From Micromonospora sp. C31 (GTDB lineage: Bacteria; Actinomycetota; Actinomycetes; Mycobacteriales; Micromonosporaceae): DNA of 64,000 bases. A program made the position numbers and the translations under genes. The notes beneath the pieces are model-generated. The model saw only the letters and a list, made by a program, of their open reading frames with translations, ran no database searches and was not told the DNA's origin. The DNA lies in contig NZ_JAGPXN010000002.1 of assembly GCF_018070575.1 (NCBI RefSeq), positions 1 to 64,000 of the forward strand, written 5' to 3'. Positions 1 to 8,055 of this stretch are shown piece after piece (position 1 is the first letter of the stretch; each line of letters opens with the position of its first letter).

Positions 1-93
1 CGCTTCGGCACCAGCCGGCTCCTGCCGAAGATCCTCGATCTACCCGACCACGTGTGGATCAACAAGCCAGAGCCGGAACCTCAGGCCGCATAA
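1..93 (+). CDS. C-terminal end of an unidentified element protein
   Basis: An open frame enters from the window edge and ends at the TAA at 91-93, giving 30 residues that finish DLPDHVWINKPEPEPQAA. Codons end mostly in C or G, which supports coding. The fragment is too short to assign to a family. Its place upstream of the integrase suggests an element gene, perhaps for replication or transfer, but nothing in the residues proves this. Confidence 0.45.
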   Translation, partial: RFGTSRLLPKILDLPDHVWINKPEPEPQAA

Positions 94-207
94 CTCCCGC
101 TGGCCTCAAATCCTTGACACGTTCCGGCCGGCAAAGCGCGGCCAGCGATAGTCGCAGCCACGCCTCTCCCGCCCGACGGGGTGCGGGCGATACCTCTGCT
201 CACGCCG

Positions 208-300
208 TGACAGCAACGCTTCGAAACTGTCAGCCGCTCTCTGGCGCCCTGTGTGAGTTTCCGTGAGTCGCTGACAGTCCGCATCGCCTCCCGGTGACAG
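208..300. promoter_or_regulatory. Cluster of TGACAG motifs in non-coding DNA
   Basis: The stretch 94-462 (369 bases) carries no convincing gene. Within it the hexamer TGACAG occurs at 208, 273 and 295 and its complement CTGTCA at 227. Two of these form the inverted repeat ACTGTCAGC (226-234) / GCTGACAGT (270-278) with a 35-base spacer. Regularly placed half-sites near the end of an element could bind a repressor, an excision factor or the recombinase. A TTGACA hexamer lies at 114-119 but has no good -10 partner. Confidence 0.3.
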
Positions 301-462
301 CGCGCCGAGGTATCGTCCCCGCCCCTCACGCAAGGCAGAGCGACCCGTCACGAGTCGCCTCTTCCGCATCAATCGGATCGATCGCGCGAATCCGCGCAGG
401 AAAGGAAACCACATGAACCAAGGACTCCGACCCCCGCAGCTGCACACGCTTTTCGGAGGACC

Positions 463-711
463 GTGGCCACCGCGCCGTATGACGACGAAAACGCCGTCCG
501 GAGCTATCCTGACGAACCGCATCCCGGTACCGCCGCCAATAACGGCGGTGCGAAACACATCCCCACCAACGAAGGGGGAACGACGATTCCGATGCGTATC
601 GCACGTGTCGACACCATTCCCATGACCGCAAAAGACCTCGACAACGCCGCCGAAGCCCTCGCCGTCCTGCTCAACCACTTCTGGCGCGAGCACCCCGACC
701 TCGCCGCCTGA
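463..711 (+). CDS. Small hypothetical protein upstream of integrase
   Basis: This 82-residue frame starts at GTG 463, just behind GGAGGA at 455-460, an unusually tight spacing. An alternative ATG at 592, with GGGGGA 12 bases upstream, gives 39 residues. The second half (about residues 44-82) has strong C/G bias at third positions and ends in a helix-like stretch LDNAAEALAVLLNHFWREHPDLAA split here as LDNAAEALAVLL and NHFWREHPDL. It is acidic and has no membrane segment. It lies 90 bases before the recombinase and could be an accessory or excision protein, but no known family is recognised. Confidence 0.45.
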   Translation: MATAPYDDENAVRSYPDEPHPGTAANNGGAKHIPTNEGGTTIPMRIARVDTIPMTAKDLDNAAEALAVLLNHFWREHPDLAA

Positions 712-800
712 ACCCCCTCGCCCAACGTCGGCGGCAGCCCACTTGGGCGTGGGCCGCCGCCGGCCGACCCCGCCCCACCCCCGCACGGAGGAACCACCTC

Positions 801-2438
801 ATGGCAGGCAAGCCCACCCCCACCAGCCCACCTAAGCGGCGCGGCCGACGCGCCCCCACCACCACCCAGCCGGACACGTCGACCGGACCGTGCCGGGTGT
901 GCATCTACATCCGACGCTCCACCGACGACGAACACCAACCCTTCAGCCTCCTCGCCCAACGCACCGCCCTGCGACGGTACGTCGACAACAACCCCGGCTG
1001 GGTCATCGTCTGCGAATTCGAAGACGACGCCTCCGGCGCCACCACCGAACGCCCCGGCCTCAAGAAAGCACTCGACGCGGCGAAAGCCGGCCTCTACGAC
1101 GTCCTCCTCGTCTACCGAGTCGACCGATTCAGCCGCAGCCTCGCCCACTTCGTCGACCTCGCCGCCACCCTCGACGCCGCCAACGTCCGCGTCGCATCCG
1201 CCACCGAACCCGTCGACACCGGCGGCGCAGTCGGCCGCATGATGCTGCAATTCCTCGCCGTCTTCGCCGAATACGAACGAAACATGATCATCGACCGAGT
1301 GAAAAGCGGCATGACCGCAAAAGCCAGCAAAGGCCAATGGGCCGGCGGCACCCGCCCCTACGGCTACCTCGTCAACCCCGACACCCAACGTCTCGTCCCC
1401 AACCCCGACGAAGCACCCATCCTGCGCGACATCTTCCGCCTCTACACCCGCGACCGACTCGGCACCCGCGCCATCGCCACCGACCTCAACGCCCGTGGCG
1501 TCCCGAACCGCACCGGCAAGAAGTGGTCCGGACACACCATCAACCGGATCCTGGACAACCCCGCCTACCTCGGGGACATCGCCTACCGCGACGTCTATGT
1601 CCCCGACGCCCACCCGGCGCTCATCGATCGGGACACCTTCCGCCGTGCCCAGGACATCGCCTCCGCGCGTGGTGACGTCCAAACACAGCGGGCGATGTCC
1701 GACTCGGACTACTACCTCACCGGCCTACTGACATGTCCGCGGTGCGGACAGCGCTACATCGGCACGTCCGCCAAGGGCCGGACTCGCCGCTACCGCTACT
1801 ACACCTGTTTCACCCGCACCCGCTACGGCAAGCACGCCACCTGCACCGCCCCCCGGCTCCCCGCCGACGACCTCGACCAGATGATCCTGAAAGCCCTACT
1901 CGACTTCTACACCACCGCCGAACCCGTCCTCGCCGCCATGATCGAACGCGCCCACGCTCAACACGACACCACCACCGACGACCGACGAGCCGAACTCACC
2001 GCCACCGCCAACCAGATCACCACCACCGAGAACGCGATCGACCGCTACCACACGGCGTTCGAGAACGGCACCATGGACGACGCCACCGCCGGGCCCCGCA
2101 TCCGGGAACTCCGCCAACGGCTGGCCCAACTCCAGGCCCGGCACACCGAACTCGACGCCGGTCTGACGGTCCAGCCCGCGCCCCCGCCGCCCGGCACCGT
2201 CGCCCGCATCCGTGACCACCTCAGCACCATCATGACCAGTGGCACCGCCACCGAACGCAAAGCCGCCATCGAGACCCTCATCGCCAAAGTCCAACTCACC
2301 GACCAGGGAGTCGTACCCGTGTTCAAGATCCCCACCGACACGACAATGCCCCCGCCCGAAAAGGACGGGGGCACCTCAGAAGAACCACCGGTTCGCACAA
2401 TGGTGCGGTCGGTGGGCCGCCAGGGACTCGAACCCTGA
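801..2438 (+). CDS. Large serine recombinase (integrase)
   Basis: This 545-residue protein catalyses site-specific integration and probably excision of the element. Residues about 33-180 form the resolvase catalytic domain: the motif YIRRSTDD carries the nucleophilic Ser40, and YRVDRFSRS and EYERNMIIDRV are further family motifs. A recombinase domain follows (GTRPYGYLV through KKWSGHTINRIL). A zinc ribbon comes next (CPRCG with later cysteines in YYTCF and ATC), then a coiled coil around residues 390-460. The length fits phage-type large serine integrases. GGAG at 787-790 precedes the ATG. The last codons (GRQGLEP and TGA) are written in tRNA-Lys sequence, so the attachment site probably overlaps the gene's 3' end. 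Confidence 0.93.
   Translation: MAGKPTPTSPPKRRGRRAPTTTQPDTSTGPCRVCIYIRRSTDDEHQPFSLLAQRTALRRYVDNNPGWVIVCEFEDDASGATTERPGLKKALDAAKAGLYDVLLVYRVDRFSRSLAHFVDLAATLDAANVRVASATEPVDTGGAVGRMMLQFLAVFAEYERNMIIDRVKSGMTAKASKGQWAGGTRPYGYLVNPDTQRLVPNPDEAPILRDIFRLYTRDRLGTRAIATDLNARGVPNRTGKKWSGHTINRILDNPAYLGDIAYRDVYVPDAHPALIDRDTFRRAQDIASARGDVQTQRAMSDSDYYLTGLLTCPRCGQRYIGTSAKGRTRRYRYYTCFTRTRYGKHATCTAPRLPADDLDQMILKALLDFYTTAEPVLAAMIERAHAQHDTTTDDRRAELTATANQITTTENAIDRYHTAFENGTMDDATAGPRIRELRQRLAQLQARHTELDAGLTVQPAPPPPGTVARIRDHLSTIMTSGTATERKAAIETLIAKVQLTDQGVVPVFKIPTDTTMPPPEKDGGTSEEPPVRTMVRSVGRQGLEP
2413..2438. other. Probable attachment site core (tRNA 3' end / integrase 3' end)
   Basis: These bases are shared between the 3' part of tRNA-Lys (acceptor and T arm) and the final codons and stop of the recombinase gene. 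Elements that insert into tRNAs restore the 3' part of the tRNA at one end, so the crossover is expected here or just beside it. The partner site is not in the window, so the core length cannot be fixed. Confidence 0.45.
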
Positions 2439-2484
2439 ACCTATGGATTAAAAGTCCACAGCTCTGCCATTGAGCTAGCGGCCC
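2413..2484 (-). tRNA. tRNA-Lys (anticodon TTT)
   Basis: Read on the minus strand, the gene folds as a complete cloverleaf. The acceptor GGGCCGC pairs perfectly with GCGGCCC. The D arm is GCTC/GAGC. The anticodon stem GTGGA/TCCAT encloses loop CTTTTAA with anticodon TTT. The T arm CAGGG/CCCTG encloses TTCGAGT, and the discriminator base is A. CCA is not encoded (the next bases are CCG). Anticodon TTT reads lysine AAA/AAG codons. The 3' end is overlapped by the recombinase gene on the other strand. Confidence 0.96.
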
Positions 2485-2664
2485 GCGCGCTCAGGTTACC
2501 GGAAGGCGGCCGGTTGCGACTCTCGGCTTTCCCGCCGTGGGCGGAGCCGGCAGACCGCGACGACCGCGAGGGGGCGGCGATGCGGAAATCAGGGCGCGGG
2601 GCGGTCATGGAGGGAGGGGTGCCGTCCGGTTGACTGGTGGGAGGACGACGGGGGAGGACCACCG

Positions 2665-3156
2665 ATGATCGAGGCCATCCGTACCGCCGTCCTGTTCGGG
2701 GCGACCCTGACGACCGGGCTGGTGGCGGGGCTGTTCTTCGCGTTCACCTGCGCGGTGATGCCGGGGCTGGCCGCCACCGACGACCGGACGCTGGTCGGCA
2801 CGATGCAGTCGATCAACCGGAAGATCCTCAACGGCTGGTTCCTGAGTGCCTTCCTCGGCGCGCTGCCGCTGCTCGCCGCAGCCGTCGCCACGCACTTCAC
2901 CCGGGGCGGGCCGGTCCTGCTCTGGACCGTCGCCGCGCTGGCCTGCCACCTGGTCACCTTCGGCGTCACCGTCGGTCTCAACGTGCCGCTCAACAACCGG
3001 CTGGAGGCCGCCGGCCCGGTGGACCGGATTGCCGACCTGGGCGAGGTGCGGGCCTGGTTCGAGGCGACCTGGGTGCGCGGGAACCTCGTCCGCACGATCT
3101 CCTCGGTGGCCGCGTTCGCCTGCCTGATCGCCGCTCTCCTGACCCGGCACGGCTGA
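2665..3156 (+). CDS. DUF1772 (anthrone oxygenase-like) membrane protein
   Basis: This 163-residue integral membrane protein has four hydrophobic segments (about residues 5-30, 55-75, 80-103 and 138-158). The first helix GLVAGLFFAFTCAVMPGL, the central N-P-LNNRL-like motif (LNVPLNNRLEAAG) and the arrangement around W122 and R-G-N-L are typical of DUF1772. Some members are called anthrone oxygenases, but most are of unknown function. A strong GGGGAGGA precedes the ATG by six bases. It is the first chromosomal gene beyond the integrated element and stands alone. Confidence 0.75.
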   Translation: MIEAIRTAVLFGATLTTGLVAGLFFAFTCAVMPGLAATDDRTLVGTMQSINRKILNGWFLSAFLGALPLLAAAVATHFTRGGPVLLWTVAALACHLVTFGVTVGLNVPLNNRLEAAGPVDRIADLGEVRAWFEATWVRGNLVRTISSVAAFACLIAALLTRHG

Positions 3157-3369
3157 CCGCCGACCGCCTGACCGGCACGGCTGACCGCCGACCGGCTGAC
3201 CCGGCCCTGCTGACGTCACCACCGCGAGCCCTGCGGGACGACCCCGGCGCGACCGGTCCGGCCGAGCGGTGCGATCGGTCCGGCCGAGCGGTGCCAGGTG
3301 GGACAGCCGTGCCGTCGTCGCCGCAGGAGCGGCAGGCATGGGCGGGTCGGCGTGGGGAACCGTACCCGC

Positions 3370-3672
3370 ATGAGGATGAGCAGCACCCCGGCCGTGGCGG
3401 CCTCCAGCGAGGAGACGGGCCCCGACGGCGTACGGGAGCCGGCCGGCGAGGTGCACGGTTGGCTGCCGGGGCAGAACCAGACCGTCTGCGGGCTTCCGCT
3501 CAGCCGGACCCGGCTGCGCCGCTTCCCGCACGTGCGGTTCGCGTACGACTCCACGGACGTGCTCACCGAGGCGGACCCGGTCGGCCGGATCTGCCCGCGC
3601 TGCCTGGCCGCCTCGGACGGTCGGCGCCGGGGCGGTCAGAGGAACTGGGTCCGCCACTCGCCCCGGCCCTGA
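3370..3672 (+). CDS. Hypothetical protein with C-terminal CxxC
   Basis: This is a 100-residue soluble protein of unrecognised family, counted from ATG 3370 (GTGGGGAA lies about 10 bases upstream; ATG 3376 is equally possible). The conserved-looking core is HGWLPGQNQTVCGLPLSRTRL, a single cysteine followed by basic residues. Near the end ICPRCLAA could bind metal together with that cysteine. The tail is arginine-rich. The stop codon lies in the first, degenerate unit of a 13-bp tandem repeat. Confidence 0.55.
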   Translation: MRMSSTPAVAASSEETGPDGVREPAGEVHGWLPGQNQTVCGLPLSRTRLRRFPHVRFAYDSTDVLTEADPVGRICPRCLAASDGRRRGGQRNWVRHSPRP

Positions 3673-3757
3673 CAAACAGCCCTGACATCCAGCCCTGACA
3701 TCCAGCCCTGACATCCAGCCCTGACATCCAGCCCTGACATCCAGCCCTGACAGTCGA
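3667..3757. repeat. 13-bp tandem repeat
   Basis: Five perfect copies of CCCTGACATCCAG run from 3680 to 3744, with a diverged copy on each side (3667-3679 and 3745-3757). The period is not a multiple of three and the array starts at the stop codon of the upstream gene, so it is not a protein repeat. It fills most of the gap before the epimerase gene. Such arrays arise by slippage and can vary in copy number between strains. Confidence 0.9.
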
Positions 3758-3801
3758 CACGCAGCGCGATTGACCCGCGGCTGACCGGGTACGGGAGGGG
3801 C

Positions 3802-4884
3802 ATGCGGATCGTGGTGGTGGGGGCGACCGGCAACGCGGGCACCGCCCTGTTGCGCCGGCTGCGGCGGGAACGCGGAGTGGATCTCGCCGGGGTGGCGCGC
3901 CGGCTGCCCGGGCCGGACTGCGGCGAGCCGTACGACCAGGTGGAGTGGCACTCCTGCGACGTCGGCCTGCCCGGTGCCGCCGACCAGCTCGCCGAGGTCT
4001 TCGCCGGGGCCGACGCGGTGGTGCACCTGGCCTGGCAGATCCAGCCCAGCCACGACCAGCGGGTGCTGCACCGGACCAACGTGGGCGGCAGCGCGGCCGT
4101 GATCGACGCCGTGGTGCGCGCCGGCGTGCCGGCCCTGGTGTTCGCGTCGTCGGTCGGCGTGTACGCGTCCGGCCCGAAGGACCACCCGGTCTCCGAGCGC
4201 TGGCCGGCGACCGGGGTGCCCGGCTCGTCGTACAGCCGGGACAAGGTCGAGGTGGAGGCGCTGCTCGACCGGGCGGAGCGGGAGCACCCGGGGCTGCGGG
4301 TGGTGCGGCTGCGGCCCGGCCTGAACTTCCAGCGGGCGGCGGCCACCGAGATCACCCGCTACTTCCTCGGTCCGTTCGCGCCCGTCCGGCTGCTGCGCTT
4401 CGGCCGGATCCCGCTGGTGCCGACGAACCGGCGGCTGCGGATGCAGGCGGTGCACACCGACGACGTGGCCGACGCGTACGCCCGGGCGGCACTGGGTGAC
4501 GCGCGCGGCGCGTTCAACGTCGCCGCGGACCCGGTGCTGACCCCGGAGCTGGTGGCCCGGCACTTCCACGGCTGGACGGTGCCCGTCGCCGCCCCGGTGC
4601 TGCGCGCCGCCGCCGCGCTGACCTGGCGGGCGCGGCTGCAACCGGTCGACGCCGGCTGGGTGGACCTGGCGCTGCACGTGCCGCTGATGTCGAGCGAGCG
4701 CGCCGAGACCGAGCTGGGCTGGCACCCGCGCCACGACGCGCTCAGCGCGCTGCGGGAGCTCTTCGCCGGCATGGCCGACGGCGCGCACACCGCCAGCCCG
4801 CCGATGTCGGCGGCCGGCGACCTCCCGGGCCGCCCCGCCGCCCTGCTGCGCGGTCGCCCCGCCGGCCACGGCAACCCCTACTGA
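3802..4884 (+). CDS. NAD-dependent epimerase/dehydratase family protein
   Basis: This 360-residue extended short-chain dehydrogenase probably acts on a sugar nucleotide or similar substrate with NAD(P). The N-terminal Rossmann motif is GATGNAG (residues 8-14). HLAWQ follows the fourth strand, FASSVGVYA supplies the serine region, and YSRDK is the catalytic YxxxK. HTDDVADAYARA is the usual late motif. The C-terminal 25 residues are disordered and arginine-rich. GGGAGGGG sits directly before the ATG. The gene is monocistronic and convergent with the acetyltransferase; the substrate is not predictable. Confidence 0.85.
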   Translation: MRIVVVGATGNAGTALLRRLRRERGVDLAGVARRLPGPDCGEPYDQVEWHSCDVGLPGAADQLAEVFAGADAVVHLAWQIQPSHDQRVLHRTNVGGSAAVIDAVVRAGVPALVFASSVGVYASGPKDHPVSERWPATGVPGSSYSRDKVEVEALLDRAEREHPGLRVVRLRPGLNFQRAAATEITRYFLGPFAPVRLLRFGRIPLVPTNRRLRMQAVHTDDVADAYARAALGDARGAFNVAADPVLTPELVARHFHGWTVPVAAPVLRAAAALTWRARLQPVDAGWVDLALHVPLMSSERAETELGWHPRHDALSALRELFAGMADGAHTASPPMSAAGDLPGRPAALLRGRPAGHGNPY

Positions 4885-4911
4885 CCACGCCGCCCGAGCG
4901 AGGGGCGGGGG

Positions 4912-6111
4912 TCAGAAGTCGGCGAAGAGGTACGGGTGTTGGCGGGGGAAGAGGCGGCGCAGCTCCGCCGCCGCCTCCGGCGACACGTCGCCCAGCCCGC
5001 GCAGGCCCACCTCCACCGGGTCCAGCACCCCGTACGCCAGGGCGGAGATGCCGGCGGCGGTCAGCGTGCTGGTCGGCGGCGAGCCGGCGGTGGCGGCGGC
5101 GCCGGTGACCAGCTCCAGCGTGCCGGTCGTGCCGTCCAGCAGGTACGACCCGGCCAGCCACCGGTCCCCGGTCAGCTCCACCCGCACCCGGCCCGGCCCG
5201 ACGGGCAGCCCGGCCAACGCGTCGACGGACAGCAGCCGGGCCATCGGCGCGGAGGTACCCGGCCGGGTCACCCGCGCCTCGACGTGCACGGCCAGGTCGG
5301 TCAGCCACAGCTCCGGCACCTCGTCGACGGGCACCTGGACGGTGACCCGCTCCACCTGGTCGACGTGCCGGCCGAAGAACTGCAACAGCAGCGCCCGCGC
5401 GACCGGATCGGCGGCGAGCAGGTCGCCGGCGGCGAGCGTGCCGCCGTGGTCGTCGATCCGGTAGATCACCGCGCCGGTGACCGTGCCACCCGTGCGGGCC
5501 GTCAGCAGCCAGTGCTCGTCGCGGTCGCGCAACCCCACGTCCCGGTAGCCGGGGAAGATCGCGAAGCCGTGTCGCTCGCCCAGGCACCGCTCGGTGAACG
5601 TGCGCCAGTCCTGGTAGCCCTCGCCGATCCGTTGCCAGCGCACCTCGCCCGGCAGGTCGGCGCCGAGCAGCTCGCCCAGGTCGGCGGGCGAGAACGTGAC
5701 CGTACGCGGCTTCGGCAGCCCCACGTAGCCGAACCGGGCGTAGAACGACGGCCGGAACGGGTAGAGCGCGCTGAGCTGGTGCCCCTCGTCGCGCATCTCG
5801 TCGAGGAGGCGGTGCAGCAGGGTGCGCACGTGCCCGCGCCGGCGGGCCAGCGGATGGGTGGCGACCCCGGCGACACCGGCCATCGGCAGCACCTCGCCGC
5901 GCAGGTTCTGCCGCATCGGGATCGCCGAGGCGGCGGCGAGCGCGACGCGGCCCTCCTCGACGACCAGCGTCCTGTTGCCCTCGTTGTAGGGCAGGTAGCC
6001 GCGGAACTCCTCCGCCCGGGCCGCGCTGCGAGGGGAGGCCTCGAAGGCGTACGCGCCGAGCGCGAAGCTGGTGGACAGTCTTTCCTCGGCGTTCACCCGG
6101 CGGACGGTCAT
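4912..6111 (-). CDS. Eis-like GNAT N-acetyltransferase
   Basis: This 399-residue protein has the length and layout of the Eis family: an N-terminal GNAT domain, a second degenerate GNAT domain and a C-terminal SCP2-like domain (from about residue 290). The acetyl-CoA loop is visible in VAGVATHPLARRRGHVRTLL (about residues 80-99), followed by the FYARFGYVGL motif typical of the family. Eis enzymes acetylate amino groups, including those of aminoglycosides in mycobacteria; the substrate here is unknown. The ATG at 6111 is chosen because MTVRRVNAEERL begins the conserved part; the ribosome site is weak (GATGGGCGG). The free C-terminal carboxylate of FADF fits Eis-type catalysis. Confidence 0.82.
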   Translation of the reverse strand: MTVRRVNAEERLSTSFALGAYAFEASPRSAARAEEFRGYLPYNEGNRTLVVEEGRVALAAASAIPMRQNLRGEVLPMAGVAGVATHPLARRRGHVRTLLHRLLDEMRDEGHQLSALYPFRPSFYARFGYVGLPKPRTVTFSPADLGELLGADLPGEVRWQRIGEGYQDWRTFTERCLGERHGFAIFPGYRDVGLRDRDEHWLLTARTGGTVTGAVIYRIDDHGGTLAAGDLLAADPVARALLLQFFGRHVDQVERVTVQVPVDEVPELWLTDLAVHVEARVTRPGTSAPMARLLSVDALAGLPVGPGRVRVELTGDRWLAGSYLLDGTTGTLELVTGAAATAGSPPTSTLTAAGISALAYGVLDPVEVGLRGLGDVSPEAAAELRRLFPRQHPYLFADF

Positions 6112-6191
6112 CCGCCCATCCCATCCCGGCCCGGCGCTCCCCGCAACCGCAATCGCCGGTGGCGGGGCGGCGCGCGTCGACCACGGTCGGT

Positions 6192-6911
6192 TCAGAGGGC
6201 GACGACGTCCGAGACCACGACGGTCACGTTGTCCGGTGCGCCGGCCTGGTGGGCGAGCTTGACGAGCTGCTCGCCGCACTGGTGGCGGTCGCCGTACGTG
6301 CTCAGCGCGGCGGCGATCGTGCCGTCCTCGACGTAGTCGGAGAGCCCGTCGCTGCACAGCAGCAGCCGGTCGCCGGCGACCACCGTGAGCACCCCGATCG
6401 CCGGGGGCGTGTCCGAGCCCTGCACCGCCCGGGTCACCAGGGACCGCTGCGGGTGGTGTCGCGCCTGCTCGGGCGAGAGCGCCCCCTGGTCGACCAGCGC
6501 CTGCACGAAGGTGTCGTCGCGGGTGAGCTGGGTCAGCTCCCCGTCGCGCAGCAGGTAGCAGCGGGAGTCACCCACCTGGGCCAGCACCAGCGCGTCCCCG
6601 GCGAGCAGGGCGGCGGTCAGCGTCGTACCCATGCCGTCGCGCGCCGGGTCGACCGTGATGGCGGCGTGGATGCGCCGGTTCGCGGTGCTCACCACGGCCC
6701 GCAGCGCTCCGGCCGCCTCGTCGGGGGTGGTCGGCGGGTTCAGCTCGTCCAGGATTCGGATGACGATCTCGCTCGCCACCTCGCCCGCGGGCAGGCCGCC
6801 CATGCCGTCCGCGACCGCGACGAGGCGGTCACCGGCGAGGGCGGAGTCCTCGTTGTTGGTGCGGACCAGGCCGATGTCGTTGATGATGGCCGAGCGGAGG
6901 ATCAGCGTCAT
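6192..6911 (-). CDS. PP2C-type serine/threonine phosphatase
   Basis: This 239-residue soluble phosphatase removes phosphate from Ser/Thr. The metal-binding motifs are present in order: RTNNEDS near residue 20, VADGMGG (about 33-39), MGTTLTAAL, GDSRCYLLRDG, LCSDGLSD and APDNVTVVV at the end. Unlike the actinobacterial PstP there is no membrane segment, so it acts in the cytoplasm. No kinase gene is adjacent. It is divergent from the LuxR regulator, with a perfect palindrome in the 63-base gap. Confidence 0.92.
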   Translation of the reverse strand: MTLILRSAIINDIGLVRTNNEDSALAGDRLVAVADGMGGLPAGEVASEIVIRILDELNPPTTPDEAAGALRAVVSTANRRIHAAITVDPARDGMGTTLTAALLAGDALVLAQVGDSRCYLLRDGELTQLTRDDTFVQALVDQGALSPEQARHHPQRSLVTRAVQGSDTPPAIGVLTVVAGDRLLLCSDGLSDYVEDGTIAAALSTYGDRHQCGEQLVKLAHQAGAPDNVTVVVSDVVAL

Positions 6912-6947
6912 GGGGTCAAGCTTGCCAAGAACACCCTGCCGCCGTCT

Positions 6948-6965
6948 CTACGCACTACTGCGTAG
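6948..6965. promoter_or_regulatory. Palindrome between divergent phosphatase and LuxR genes
   Basis: A perfect inverted repeat CTACGCA-CTAC-TGCGTAG lies 9 bases before the LuxR gene start and 36 bases before the phosphatase start. Its position across both promoters makes it a good candidate operator, most simply for the adjacent LuxR-type protein. Confidence 0.55.
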
Positions 6966-6974
6966 GGTTGGGGA

Positions 6975-8012
6975 ATGATGCCGGTGTCCATGGTCGGGCG
7001 TGCCGGTGAGCTGGCCGAGCTCGACCGGGCGTGGTCCACGGTGGCCGCCTCCCGGCGGCCCGCGCCGGCCGTGGCGGTGCTCACCGGTGCCGCCGGGGTG
7101 GGCAAGTCCCTGCTGGTCGCGGCCGCCCTGGAGGGGTTCGCCCCCCGGCCGGCGGTGGTGCTCTCCGGCGCCGCCCGGGTGCACGGTCCCGCCCCGTACG
7201 ACTGGCTGGCCGCCGTCCTCACGGGCCGGGACACGAGCCGGCTCGACGTGCCGCGCGACGCGCTGGCCTGGCTCGCCCAGCAGCCCACCGCCCCGCGCGA
7301 GCGCTACGCGCCGGGCACCCTGCTCCGGGTCGCGGTGCGGGTCGTCCGGCTGCTCGTCGGTGCCGGCCCGGCCGTGCTGGTGGTGGAGGACCTGCACGCC
7401 CTCGACCCGGCCAGCCTGAACCTGGTGGGCGAGCTGGCGACCGCCGCCGATCTGCCGGCGCTGTTGGTGGTGGCGAGCCGCCCCGCCGAGGACGCCGTCG
7501 CGCCGGACCTCGCGGTCCGCGCCCTGGCCCGGCTCTGCGGCGTCCGGGGCGCCGTCCGCCAACACCTCGGACCGCTGCTCCCGGCCGAGGTCGCCGAGGT
7601 GCTGACCCAGGTGTACGCGGACCCGCGCCCGTCCGGCCGGCTGGTGCGCGCCGTCTGGCAGCGCACCGGCGGCAACCCGTACGCGCTGACGGAGCTGCTC
7701 GCCGCCCACGCCGGCCGGGGGCCGGAGGAGCTGCTGCGGCCACCGCCAGTCCCGCGCCCACTGAGGGTGGCGCCGCGACGGCCCGCCGACCCGGTCGACG
7801 CCGAGCTGACCGGGCGGGAGATCGAGGTGCTGGGCTGCCTGGTCGCCGGGATGTCCAACAAGCAGGCGGCGCGGGCCCTCGGCATCTCGGTGCGGACGGT
7901 CACCGTGCACGTGTCGAACCTGCTGCGCAAGACCGGGTCGGCGTCGCGTACCGAGGCGGCGATCTGGGCGGTGCAGCGGCGGCTGCCGGTGCCGACGCCG
8001 GTCGACGGCTGA
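6975..8012 (+). CDS. Short AAA-LuxR transcriptional regulator
   Basis: The 345-residue protein joins a P-loop ATPase (about residues 5-230) to a C-terminal LuxR helix-turn-helix (about 275-335). Walker A is GAAGVGKSLL and Walker B VLVVEDLHALD. The DNA-binding part is LTGREIEVLGCLVAGMSNKQAARALGISVRTVTVHVSNLLRK, here cited in pieces (LTGREIEVLGCL, SNKQAARALG, SVRTVTVHVSNLLRK). It resembles the two ends of LAL/MalT regulators (about 900 residues) without the middle solenoid. GTTGGGGA precedes ATG 6975; ATG 6978 is an alternative. It probably binds the palindrome upstream. Confidence 0.85.
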   Translation: MMPVSMVGRAGELAELDRAWSTVAASRRPAPAVAVLTGAAGVGKSLLVAAALEGFAPRPAVVLSGAARVHGPAPYDWLAAVLTGRDTSRLDVPRDALAWLAQQPTAPRERYAPGTLLRVAVRVVRLLVGAGPAVLVVEDLHALDPASLNLVGELATAADLPALLVVASRPAEDAVAPDLAVRALARLCGVRGAVRQHLGPLLPAEVAEVLTQVYADPRPSGRLVRAVWQRTGGNPYALTELLAAHAGRGPEELLRPPPVPRPLRVAPRRPADPVDAELTGREIEVLGCLVAGMSNKQAARALGISVRTVTVHVSNLLRKTGSASRTEAAIWAVQRRLPVPTPVDG

Positions 8013-8055
8013 GCCCGCTCAGGGGCGGCGGCCGGGCATCGTGACCTGGGGTTCC

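Larger units (their letters stand above)
1..2438. mobile_element. Right end of an integrated element at tRNA-Lys
   Basis: A large serine recombinase gene ends inside the 3' half of a tRNA-Lys gene, which is the usual arrangement when an actinomycete integrative element or prophage has recombined into a tRNA. The recombinase, a small gene and a truncated gene to its left all belong to the element side; typical chromosomal genes begin to the right of the tRNA. The left boundary, the other attachment site and any replication or transfer genes lie outside the window, so phage versus integrative-conjugative element cannot be decided. Confidence 0.65.

Noticed and set aside
413..625. A 70-codon frame with AGGAAAGG before its ATG
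   Set aside because: It overlaps the better-biased frame at 463-711 and has proline-rich, poorly biased codons; the ribosome-like site alone is not enough.
3667..3757. Possible CRISPR array
   Set aside because: Units are 13 bases with no spacers between them and there are no cas genes; it is a simple tandem repeat.
2605..4869. A 754-codon open frame on the minus strand opposite the DUF1772, hypothetical and epimerase genes
   Set aside because: It is an antisense frame kept open by high GC; it is arginine/proline-rich, spans several real genes and the 13-bp repeats, and matches no family.
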